Source of the DNA: Schistosoma mansoni
Taxonomy: Eukaryota; Platyhelminthes; Trematoda; Strigeidida; Schistosomatidae
Reading direction: 5' to 3'
Assembly (NCBI RefSeq): GCF_000237925.1
Contig: NW_017386095.1
Location: 1 to 64,000, forward strand
DNA length: 64,000 bases
Part shown: positions 50,401 through 56,028 of the stretch, piece by piece
Layout of the letters: the number at the start of each line of letters is the position of its first letter
Numbering within the stretch: the stretch's first letter is position 1
Translations under genes and position numbers: made by a program
Notes under the pieces: generated by a model
Database searches by the model: none
The model's input: the letters and a program-made list of their open reading frames with translations, nothing else
Told to the model about the DNA's origin: nothing

Positions 50401-53400
50401 TTATAAATTATAGTCTTACCGTTAAATGTTATTTATGTTAAATGTAATCATGAACTAGTATGAATTGTGTTTTATATTCTTTTTAGGCTTTAGTTTTAGG
50501 AATTTCACGTTTACCTCAATCTGCACCTGCTTTTGTGGATATTGATCGAAATACACATATTACTGAAGGTTCTGTTGAATCTTCTTTAAATGATAATACT
50601 GGTCAATCAGATTCTGATAATAATTCATCTAATATATCATCTCTAGTTCGTACAAATTCAATGATGTCAAATATAATTCCTAACAATGAATTAGGAAATA
50701 ATAGTATTGGTTTTACTAATGTTCTAAATCCTACTTGTCAAAATACTAATCCAGAATCTTATTCTACCATAACAGGATCAATTGTTACACGCGCTAATTT
50801 AGCTGGTCTACTTAGATCTAGTTTACCATTAATTAATGATGTACAATTATTAGCTCTTGCTCAAGTTGCTTTACTTGTACCTGGACCAACAAATACCAAT
50901 TTAGGAACTAGTGGTATGTCTAATAGTGGTGGTACCAATGTATCCTCTATTCATCCTTTGTCTTCTGGAACTACTACTAGTACTACAGCTACTACAACTA
51001 CTACGGATGTTAGTAGTATCAATGAATCTGTCTCATCTGCACCTAGTTTAAGTGAACGTGAAAGACTTGTCAATACATTAGCAAGACATTGTAATATTAC
51101 ATCTGTTGGTAGTACTAGTACATTGCCAACTACTGATTTGAATTTATTATTTGAATCCAGTACACAACAATCTGGTACAACAGCAGGTTCAACTGGAAGC
51201 TATAAATCATCAAATCCACGTGTTTTAGCTGCTTTGGATGTTCTGCGTAAAGATATTGAAAAATCCCATGTGAGTTCTGTCATTTTGTTTACCATTTGTT
51301 ATACATACATACAATCATGAATATATTGTGTTTTTATTCAGGTAATTAATAAAGATGATAAATTGATTAGTGATACTGTACACTTTCATGATTGAGCTAA
51401 CTAAGACATCTTATCTAAACACTTACTCTGACGTACTATGCCAGATAATGTCGGAGAGTAGGTTTAAAAATGTCTAAAGGTGATGAGATTAAAATGGTAT
51501 TAGTCCATGAAGTTATTGGCTGTTGGACTAGAGTGAAAGATAACTGTATTTTACAATTGAATACTTTTGGTGACATTGTCTTTATGTCTTTCTTAACGAT
51601 TTTGAATGCATTCATCGTTAAGTTTGAATTTAAATTTTATTTCTATTCTTCCGTATCCTTAATTTCTTTTGAACTACACTTCCAGAGCTTAGTTCACCAC
51701 CCCAAATAATAGTGATTATTTCAACTCTATTGGAGAACGACTTCTCGACCTTGAGTATGCGGATGATATTGTCTTACTGTGCGATAATGCTCAAGCCATG
51801 CAATCCGCACTTAATCAGTTGGCAATCAGTGTCCGCAGGTACGGCATGTGCTTTGCACCCTCCAAGTGCAAAGTACTCCTACAAGACTGGCAGGATTCTC
51901 ATCCTGTACTCACCCTGGATGGTGAGCAGATTGAAGTAGTTGAGAAGTTCGTGTATCTAGGTAGCTATATAAGTGCTGGTGGTGGCGTGAGTGATGAGAT
52001 TGATGCACGTATAATGAAAGCCAGAGCGGCTTATGCCAATCTGGGCCATCTTTGGCGCCTTCGTGATGTTAGTCTGGCTGTAAAAGGTCGGATCTACAAC
52101 GCGTCGGTGAGAGCAGTTTTGCTCTATGCTTGTGAAACCTGGCCTCTCCGAGTTGAGGATGTTAGACGACTCTCTGTGTTCGATCATCGTTGTCTCCGAA
52201 GGATTGCTGACATCCAGTGGCAACACCGTGTTAGTAATGCAGAGGTTCGGCATCGTGTGTTCGGGCGCAGAGACGATAATTCAGTTGGTGTCACCATCTT
52301 GAAACACCGACTTCGGTGGCTTGGACATGTTTTACGAATGTCGTCCCAGAGACTTCCACGTCGTGCATTATTTGCCGACCCTGGGACTGGTTGGAAAAAG
52401 CGGAGAGGAGGTCAGTGTATGACATGGTGTCGTGGCATGAAAGAGAGCTGCAAAGGGCTAGCTTCTGTTGGTCCTTCACGACTCCCTGGCTGGGGTCCGA
52501 GAGATGGTGCAACACAATGGCTAGAGACGTTATCAGATATGGCTCAGAATAGAAGCCAGTAGCGATCCTGCTGCAACCTTCTTTTACTTTCTTCATAAAG
52601 AGTGGTTCTAACTTTCCTAACTGAAAGAGTCTTCTGGTTGTACATTTTAGTCCGCCTTATCATTTCATCCTTTCTCTTCCTACTTTCATTATTTTATGTG
52701 GCGCATATGTATCCGGTGCCCTTTTGTACCAATATATATGTGTTCAAATAAATAAATAAATAAATAATGTAAGTTTCCTCTTACTCTGTGTGCGTATAAA
52801 ATATGACAATCTGGAGCGTTGGATACTTATTCTCTGTCCTACATTACTTATAACTGATCGATACTTGATAAGATCTCGTCATAGATTCAACATACGTACT
52901 TAGCTTCTTACTGATATGCGTCACGTGTATAGTAGACAAAATTTTTATCTACCAACTAAGTGAAGTAGTGAAAATACTGCACACTAGTCCACCTTGTTTT
53001 ACCGTATAGGTTCGAAAGTGACCATTAGAAGTATTGAAAATTCACAGTTTAATAGTATTTGACCATCGGATATTTTCAAAGGATTACTCGCGTCTGGTAT
53101 AAGAACCGAGCAAATAATTTTGAGGTTAGATGTTGGGCATTAGAAAAATATGAGGGGTCAGTTGATAGAACTATTCATGTTTATTGACTAAGGTCGCTAA
53201 GATGTGCGTTAGTTATGGTCAACTACTGATTACCTCGACTGTAGATATTGTCTGGAGTAGGAGTAGGAGTAGGTTGGGAGGAAGTTAAGGGCGGTCAAAC
53301 CAAATTGTTATATTTGGTTATAAAATCTTTAACTAGTGATCTAAGTCGTATTTTTACGTTCAAGCCATCTGGTCGCAGTCCGCGCGTTTATTATGACAAA

Positions 53401-55360
53401 TAGTTTTAGACTATGGGGGATGTAATTCAAAATAGCTCTGAGTGGCGCAGATGCATTCATTCTTCGTCCATTTCTAGATCGTGGTTTTTTTAAAACTATC
53501 CTCAGTTTGATCCCTGGTGTGGTCGAGGGTAAGGACAGTTGAGGAGTCTCATAATAGGACAAAGAAGCTGTTCAATGCTCCCTCAGTTCTCAGTGCTACT
53601 TTATACGAGATAAATGTGCAGGGAATATAATCCACAAGTCAAACTTATCTCCACAAAACCCATTCGACTAGAACTAAGGTTAATTTGCCAATAATTTCGA
53701 TTCGTAAGACTATACTAACCAATGTCATTTTGTTAAGTGCTAATTAAATCGCATCGATCAGATTCCCTCTGGAAACTGTACATTACTTTACACATGGGTT
53801 TATTAACTGAAAAATAATTTTTCTTCATATTTATGTGATATAGCTTGCGGAGAACTAATACTTGAAGTATTTAAAAATGATACTAAATTAAAACGAATGT
53901 TATAGCGAACAAAGCCGAGGTTATCCGTCACGTTTTTAATGTTCAAGTAATCTGTTATATCTGTCACCTTCAACTCCTTTTCTCTTCATTTTTGGGCGAG
54001 TCTTGCCATGAATATATTAGCATATCGCAGCCGAAGATACAGGATAATAAAACACAAATATATTGAAAGTTAGTGCTTGAAATTTAGTCTCTAATGGAAA
54101 TTACATCTTGTTGTTCAGGATTTACTAAATGAACCGAAAGGTGACTGAAAATGTTAGGTACTACATCTTACTTGATCACTGGCAATATAACTGATAACCT
54201 TAACCACAAATAATTGTCATAGTCAAAAAATAGAAATGATACTGAATGAGAGTCACACTGAGTCAGTGTTGTATCTGTCACTTGAGGCTGCAGTACGAGC
54301 CTGTGATATTTGTTTATTAAAGAGTGATGGAGCTGTGCTAATACGAATGGCTCCTATTGCAGACTCAGTTATGGCAGTTGTCACACAACACTTTTAATTG
54401 ACCGCTAACAAAAAAATTGGAAGTATGGGAAATGCTTGATATCCAAGTAAAATAACTCGAAACAACACATCCCAGTCTAGAAAGTTAGGAAAGGATAGCT
54501 TGAAACATACTGAATATTGGCGAATTAAGATTCATGACAACCAATTAGGAAAGGGCAAAGTTCATAAAAAACCTTGTTACTAGTAAGTCTTTAGCATTAT
54601 TGACAAAAATTGAATGATCCTGCGATCTCATGTTCTTATCCCATCTTAACATCATGTATATATTTATCTGTGATAAAACTAGTCATTCTTTTCAGAAATT
54701 CTTCATTCTCTCTCTCTCTCCTGTTCCTAGAATTCGCTTGCATCACCGTTAACACCGACAAATTTAGTTGGAATTAAAACTGGACCCGGTGGTTATAGTT
54801 CATCAGCATCATCATTAAATGCATCAGCGAATCTCTTAACAAACTTTACCGGTTTTCAGATGCCAGATGCATGGGTTGCTCCATCGCCTCGTAGTCCTTT
54901 ATCCAGCAATAAATATTCACGTTTTGGTGCAGACTCATTACAGTCATCGAATAATACCAGTACATCATTAACTAGTACCAGCTTATCATCGTGTTACTCA
55001 TCATCGTCAACATCATCTTATGGTTTGCATTTGCCCATTGGAACACCTCTTACTAATCCAGGTCTAATGGGAGCTACACCTCATCTAAGTAATCTACATA
55101 TTGGACAAGGTCAAATGCCAAGTCTACGTAAACTACCAACACTTACTCCCTCACCTGAAATATTATCATCTTTATCATCATCTTCAAGGGAATTCCGTAC
55201 TCCTTTGTCGCCTAATCCTATTCATCATCAAAGAAACAAGTTTGGCACTGATACATTATATGCTTCATGCCCATCACCAGCTGTACATCGACCAGGTGCC
55301 TCTCATGATAATAGTAATATTGTTATTCCTAGATCTCCTTCACCACCACCACCTTCGTAA
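31341..55360 (+). CDS. NELFB: Negative elongation factor B (NELF-B/COBRA1), 11 exons, complete
   Basis: NELF-B is a subunit of the nuclear NELF complex that holds RNA polymerase II in promoter-proximal pause. Exons: 31341-31358, 31402-31587, 31623-31778, 32751-32872, 35785-35998, 37323-37978, 41312-41414, 42519-43044, 47179-47492, 50487-51269, 54731-55360. All junctions are GT-AG and phases agree (0,0,0,2,0,2,0,1,0,0). The sum is 3708 nt, 1235 residues. Landmarks against human NELF-B: LDIHGVPRHN (human LDLHGTPR), VLYDK (VKLYDM), FVWCLDACVRNRRID (FTWCLDACIRERFVD), CRDPW...LPR (CDPF...LPR), LLVLGLGDD (LLALGQGAW). Human NELF-B has about 580 residues; the excess is Ser/Thr/Asn/Gly-rich insertion in exons 6, 8, 10 and 11. 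The C-terminal 270 residues are weakly conserved. The start is chosen because it splices in frame through a 43-bp intron. Confidence 0.88.
31402..31587 (+). CDS. NELFB: NELFB exon 2
   Basis: Residues 7-68. The stretch IEAFQDKYWEQLVPNFSQAL then LKLLDIHGVPRHN parallels human IEQFQTENGVLLPSLQSAL and LDLHGTPR, the strongest N-terminal match. It ends in TGG before donor GTATAT. The next intron is 35 bp. Confidence 0.85.
31623..31778 (+). CDS. NELFB: NELFB exon 3
   Basis: Residues 69-120. SINDRLMDAIKARVDS parallels human SVFDELREKLLERVSA, and the exon continues to HHPYMRSLIMQ. Acceptor GGTCAG, donor GTATGC, phase 0. Confidence 0.85.
32615..32655. repeat. (AT)n microsatellite
   Basis: About 19 uninterrupted AT units in NELFB intron 3. 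A similar shorter tract lies at 41429-41459 just after exon 7. Confidence 0.95.
32751..32872 (+). CDS. NELFB: NELFB exon 4
   Basis: Residues 121-161. VLGKMNSIKERHVNLIVDNK, then YLYDDAPLPVLRHIW, parallels human HLPKVPEKKLKLVMADK and ELYRA...VKRQIW. Acceptor CTAAAG, donor GTATGT, phase 2. Confidence 0.85.
33165..33310 (-). repeat. Family A (Smα-like) tRNA/hammerhead repeat, decayed
   Basis: On the minus strand a tRNA-like part (ACTCAGTAGATCAATGGACAACA) is followed by CTAACGAGTCTCAAATAGAACGA, a hammerhead core with G5 changed. NELFB intron 4, antisense to the gene. Confidence 0.55.
34867..35008 (+). repeat. Family B fold-back repeat, 5'-truncated, with 10-bp TSD
   Basis: It begins inside the left arm (TGGAAGCACTAGACAGCC), passes directly to the right arm (AGGACGAAATGACCGTCC) without the tRNA-like middle, and ends in CCACAAAACCCCTTTTAT. 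GAATAAAATG at 34857-34866 repeats at 35009-35018. Truncation at one end plus a duplication is the mark of LINE-driven insertion. Confidence 0.75.
35222..35398 (+). repeat. Family A (Smα-like) tRNA/hammerhead repeat
   Basis: A-box-like TTAGTAGCTAAGTGG at 35244-35258, B-box-like GGATCCGAGTCCC at 35291-35303, then CTGACAAGTCCCAAATAGGA at 35341 and TGAAACACGCG. Two core changes (CTGACAAG for CTGACGAG; GGATGAAAC for GGACGAAAC) should inactivate the ribozyme. It lies in sense orientation in NELFB intron 4. Confidence 0.75.
35785..35998 (+). CDS. NELFB: NELFB exon 5
   Basis: Residues 161-232. It carries PPRRRRRDPSIVRIVEMIGE and GQVLYDK, matching human SPKTRRQGEVVQRLTRMVG and KNVKLYDM. Acceptor AATCAG, donor GTAACT, phase 0. 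The reading continues open past the donor to 36043, which may mislead ORF callers. Confidence 0.85.
36990..37275 (+). repeat. Dispersed repeat P, copy 1
   Basis: Shares TGTTCTCTTCAATTCTATC, CCAGGCATTCT and GTCGACATAAGTAGCATA with 43300-43525 and weaker matches with 57590-57800. Non-coding. NELFB intron 5. Confidence 0.55.
37323..37978 (+). CDS. NELFB: NELFB exon 6, with two lineage insertions
   Basis: Residues 233-451. TISILRDQC aligns with human LQFLRTLF. A Pro/Gln/Lys-rich insert (about residues 255-300) follows. The core TLRFDLLMSLNEAKIDRLCV then HRFVWCLDACVRNRRID is the best conserved block of the whole protein. A second, Ser/Lys-rich insert closes the exon. Donor GTAGGT at 37979, phase 2. 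Confidence 0.9.
38340..38600 (+). repeat. Dispersed repeat S
   Basis: The opening TAACCAGTGGTTGATGACG...TTGAGTGACATG recurs at 45040, at 48200 and inverted near 46080. A later part with TTTTTTCTACTACCATCTAC is shared with 45215. It is probably a decayed SINE or satellite-like unit. Confidence 0.5.
38790..38935 (+). repeat. Family A (Smα-like) repeat, decayed hammerhead
   Basis: B box GGTTCGAGTCCC at 38812, then GCTGAAGAGTCCCAAATATG and ACGGTTCTCGTGTCC: the CTGANGAG half is intact, but the GAAA half is lost. Sense strand of NELFB intron 6. Confidence 0.65.
40016..41200 (-). mobile_element. MULE-type DNA transposon remnant
   Basis: The minus strand near 41010-40850 reads DLQYFFFLTADQINLTCRFL then DVIGYDGTYKTNDENLFSYQ. 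The D-x-TYKTN signature is the first catalytic Asp box of Mutator-like transposases. A Cys/His-rich end (CRCNAMFHSFCGWNLQPQC) lies in the frame 40406-40089, suggesting a zinc-binding C-terminus. The middle is broken by stops and frame changes, so the transposase is dead. It occupies NELFB intron 6, antisense to it. Terminal repeats were not found. Confidence 0.62.
41312..41414 (+). CDS. NELFB: NELFB exon 7 (small)
   Basis: Residues 451-485: DMHMACRDPWVVYTICTSLI, then RYVLSGLYEDKLPR, parallels human DLSMILCDPFAINTLALSTV and RHLQEL...TLPR. It is too short and start-less for an ORF scan. Acceptor ATACAG, donor GTAAGT, and phases fit both neighbours exactly. Confidence 0.88.
41429..41459. repeat. 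(AT)n microsatellite
   Basis: An AT dinucleotide run starting 15 bp after the exon 7 donor of NELFB. Confidence 0.9.
41530..41615 (-). repeat. Family A repeat scrap
   Basis: GCATCCCAGAGTTGATGTTC, ACTCCAGGATTCGAATGC and TGGATTCCATTGCTAGC are complements of the B-box side and 3' arm of family A. No hammerhead core remains. Confidence 0.45.
42519..43044 (+). CDS. NELFB: NELFB exon 8
   Basis: Residues 486-661. DIPEVHLLVHLLVLGLGDDL parallels human DSPDLLLLLRLLALGQGAWD. ALISHILPAVAQLQVLTWRA parallels ELITRFLPMLMSFLVDDYT. Two long Ser/Thr/Asn/Gly homopolymeric inserts flank the second block. Donor GTAAAT, phase 1. Confidence 0.87.
43300..43525 (+). repeat. Dispersed repeat P, copy 2
   Basis: Matches 36990-37275 through CATCAAATACATCATTTGCA, TCCTGTTGTTATT, TTCTCTTCAATTCTATCTTA and GCATAAGTAGCATACACC. 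A third, weaker copy is at 57590-57800. Confidence 0.55.
43905..44135 (-). repeat. Family A (Smα-like) fold-back element with hammerhead
   Basis: The minus strand reads, in order: an arm with GGAATCCAGGGCGCGCG, an A-box-like CAGTAGCTAAGTGG, a B-box-like GGTTCGAGTCCC, then the hammerhead and GGATTCCATTGCTAGCC. The ends GCTGAAAT...GGCTTACAGTGG and CCATTGCTAGCC...ATTTCAGC are inverted repeats. It lies antisense in NELFB intron 8. The match to the published Smα layout (tRNA-like promoter, then hammerhead) is close. Confidence 0.78.
43925..43985 (-). ncRNA. Hammerhead ribozyme motif, family A, core intact
   Basis: Minus strand: CTGACGAG (43975-43968), stem II with loop TCTCATATAGGA, CGAAAC (43954-43949), loop-less stem III and the cleavable ATC, with the cut expected between 43942 and 43941. 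One stem III pair is C·A and stem I has a mismatch, so activity may be weak. Confidence 0.7.
44331..44385 (-). ncRNA. Hammerhead-like motif, family A scrap
   Basis: The minus strand has CTGACGAG (44364-44357) and CGAAAC (44344-44339), but stem II (TTCCAGGTCAAA) and stem III are poorly paired. Only the 3' part of the element is left, 200 bp from the better copy. Confidence 0.5.
45030..45320 (+). repeat. Dispersed repeat S, longer copy
   Basis: TTGTAACCAGAGTGATTAGA, TTTTGAGTGACATGGATCAG, GGTGCATTCATTCATT and ATGAACCGATACACATATAT recur at 38340, 48190-48254/48809 and 36780-36890. Confidence 0.5.
45540..46450. repeat. Family B fold-back complex, two decayed arms with repeat S inside
   Basis: The left arm (45548-45780) on the minus strand has the tRNA-like part and CTAAAGAG...GACGAAACAG. 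The right arm (46300-46430) on the plus strand has TTGAGGAGTTCCATACCAGG then ACGAAAAGACTATTTAGTGC. Between them is an inverted stretch of repeat S near 46040-46100. Both hammerheads have lost core bases. Confidence 0.5.
46851..47119. repeat. Family B fold-back element with 10-bp TSD
   Basis: It starts ATCAGAAGGGGTTTTTGTGG, the complement of the family's usual 3' end, and contains both arms with TTTCGTCC and GGACGAAAC and a shortened tRNA-like middle (AGGTTTGAATCTCGC). TGTTTAATGA flanks it at 46841-46850 and 47120-47129. The plus-strand core reads CTAAAGAG, which should be inactive. It ends 59 bp before NELFB exon 9. Confidence 0.75.
47179..47492 (+). CDS. NELFB: NELFB exon 9
   Basis: Residues 661-765. 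PIGYLILQYHCLFCLERNEL then ATLRALLKLA parallels human EVGLYYVLHITKQRNKNALL and RLLPGL. A His/Ser/Thr linker follows. The exon lacks any ATG, so ORF scans miss it. Acceptor CCATAG, donor GTAAGT. A LINE copy is inserted 14 bp beyond the exon end. Confidence 0.85.
47507..47825 (-). mobile_element. RTE (SR2-like) 3' fragment with 9-bp TSD at an exon donor
   Basis: It is the complement of the 3' 300 bp of the RTE copy at 1-1590, from the AAAT tail through GGGGCACCAGATACATATG to GACCCCAGCCAGGGAGTCG. TTTTAGAAT at 47498-47506 is repeated at 47826-47834. Strongly 5'-truncated. The left duplication overlaps the last base of GTAAGT after NELFB exon 9. Confidence 0.85.
48266..48797 (+). mobile_element. 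Short non-autonomous element with RTE tail, 11-bp TSD
   Basis: It runs from CTCCCCCAAATGCCCTGG to (TAAA)n. The GC-rich body has no long frame. The last ~60 bp (GGTGCCCCTTTGTACCAATA with an AAAT-type tail) equal the end of the RTE LINE. ATTCGCAATAG flanks it (48255-48265 and 48798-48808). Sister copies: 63215-63723 (full) and 55738-56028 (5'-truncated). It is inserted in a repeat S copy. Confidence 0.82.
49735..50114 (+). repeat. Family B fold-back element, best copy, 13-bp TSD
   Basis: 380 bp flanked by ATTACCTAGAAAT (49722-49734 and 50115-50127). Layout: left arm with TTTCGTCC, a linker, an A-box-like GCTCAGTGGTCTATCGG near 49894, a B-box-like GGTCCGAATCTC at 49945, the right-arm hammerhead, then the 3' end CCACAAAACCCCTTCTGATA. 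Arms are inverted repeats of about 100 bp. There is no protein frame. It lies in NELFB intron 9. Confidence 0.85.
49978..50032 (+). ncRNA. Hammerhead ribozyme motif, family B, core intact, sense to NELFB
   Basis: CTGAGGAG (49985-49992), stem II UCCC/GGGA closed by AUAAU, CGAAAC (50006-50011), loop-less stem III ACGG/CCGU, cleavable GTC with the cut expected after 50018, and stem I CACUG/UAGUG. All invariant bases of the hammerhead core are present. Confidence 0.8.
50136..50420. mobile_element. MITE with terminal inverted repeats and 8-bp TSD
   Basis: GTTAAATG at 50128-50135 is repeated at 50421-50428. The ends are GACGAGACTATAATTAATGG and, inverted, GGTAAGACTATAATTTATAA. There is no frame. 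An 8-bp duplication fits hAT- or Merlin-driven elements. It is the same family as the cluster at 4765-5660. Confidence 0.75.
50487..51269 (+). CDS. NELFB: NELFB exon 10
   Basis: Residues 766-1026. It opens with ALVLGISRLPQSAPAFVDID and is then mostly Asn/Ser/Thr-rich, with hydrophobic islands (LAGLLRSSLPLINDVQLLAL) and NPRVLAALDVLRKDIEKS near the end, which resembles human HPRVAPSKLEALQKALE. Acceptor TTTTAG, donor GTGAGT, phase 0. Confidence 0.82.
51342..51395 (+). other. NELFB: Candidate alternative last exon of NELFB
   Basis: An acceptor (TTTTTATTCAG) 72 bp after the exon 10 donor opens a frame in the right phase that adds 17 residues (VINKDDKLISDTVHFHD) and stops at 51393-51395. If used, it would give a shorter protein of about 1043 residues lacking the Ser/Pro tail of exon 11. 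It may equally be intron noise. Confidence 0.35.
51729..52768 (+). mobile_element. RTE-clade LINE (SR2-like), 5'-truncated, frame intact
   Basis: One open frame from the truncation point to the stop at 52560-52562 covers the catalytic YADD (LLDLEYADDIVLLCD, near 51735-51780), SKCKVLLQDW, FVYLGSYISAGGGVSDEI, LLYACETWPL and the C-terminal LKHRLRWLGHVLRM zone. The 3' UTR ends in GTGTTCAAATAAATAAATAA. With no visible stops it is a much younger copy than the one at 1-1590. It lies in sense orientation in NELFB intron 10. Confidence 0.9.
53525..53690 (+). repeat. Family B remnant
   Basis: TTGAGGAGTCTCATAATAGG then ACAAAGAAGCTGTTC is a decayed right-arm hammerhead, followed by a degraded 3' end (CTCCACAAAACCCATTCGA). 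NELFB intron 10. Confidence 0.55.
54731..55360 (+). CDS. NELFB: NELFB exon 11, Ser/Pro-rich C-terminal tail and stop
   Basis: Residues 1027-1235, stop TAA at 55358. It opens after CTCTCCTGTTCCTAG with NSLASPLTPTNLVG. Composition is Ser, Pro, Thr and Asn-rich (SPRSPLSSNK; SPSPPPPS), with no counterpart recalled in human NELF-B beyond a Pro-rich end. Assignment to NELFB rests on strand, phase and the lack of another gene, not on homology. Confidence 0.7.
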   Translation, partial: NSLASPLTPTNLVGIKTGPGGYSSSASSLNASANLLTNFTGFQMPDAWVAPSPRSPLSSNKYSRFGADSLQSSNNTSTSLTSTSLSSCYSSSSTSSYGLHLPIGTPLTNPGLMGATPHLSNLHIGQGQMPSLRKLPTLTPSPEILSSLSSSSREFRTPLSPNPIHHQRNKFGTDTLYASCPSPAVHRPGASHDNSNIVIPRSPSPPPPS

Positions 55361-55703
55361 TATTTTATATGAATTAATTGTTTTCCTCCTACTGTATTTC
55401 ATGTGTATGTAAAGTTTTTGTAATAGTGAATACAAACAGCTTATGACATGTATGTGTATAAACTTTGAACAGTTTCATTTATTTATTTAATTATTTTTAT
55501 CTAGTTTCCTTTTTGTTTTTCGAAACGAAAAGAAATTTTTATTCCATTTAAATACTTCGTTAATAAGAAAAATCAGACCATAATTGTTTGATTTGTTTCT
55601 CTCATTTACCGATGAAAATTGGATGGTTATTATCTAACGGCATGGAATTGTTGTTTTCACCTAGATGTTCATCAGATTAGATAGAGGACTTTTTTCTCAA
55701 TGA

Positions 55704-55709
55704 AATAAA
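55704..55709 (+). terminator. Candidate polyadenylation signal of NELFB
   Basis: AATAAA about 345 bp past the stop and just before the truncated RTE-tailed repeat at 55738. It is one of few canonical hexamers here, but AT-richness makes chance likely. Confidence 0.35.
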
Positions 55710-55737
55710 CGTGTGAATTTTAAGTGCTTGAAATGGA

Positions 55738-56028
55738 TAATATGGTGCACATGGGCTCCAGGATCCTGAGGGAACAAATGGCGTATGAATCAATCGTTGG
55801 TCACCGACTACCATGGGACTGCATCTCTTTACGATGCTCCATTGTCTTGTGGATCAGACCTTTAGGTCAAAGGCTCCGGGTGTGGTCCTTTAAGAAAACC
55901 ACCTGTTTCAGTTTGGGCACCTTGGCAGTATCACAGCCCTCATACAAATCAAACGAGATTTGTGTGGCACATATATATTTGGTGCCCCTTTGTACCAATA
56001 TTTATGTGTTTAAATAAATAAATAAATA
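55738..56028 (+). mobile_element. RTE-tailed short element, 5'-truncated
   Basis: Matches the second half of 48266-48797 from GTGCACATGGGCTCCAG through TTTGGTGCCCCTTTGTACC to the AAAT tail. It lies just downstream of NELFB. Confidence 0.8.

Noticed and set aside
54731-55360. A separate Ser/Pro-rich gene
   Set aside because: There is no upstream start in frame, a strong acceptor opens it, and its phase fits exon 10. It was kept as the NELFB tail with lower confidence.
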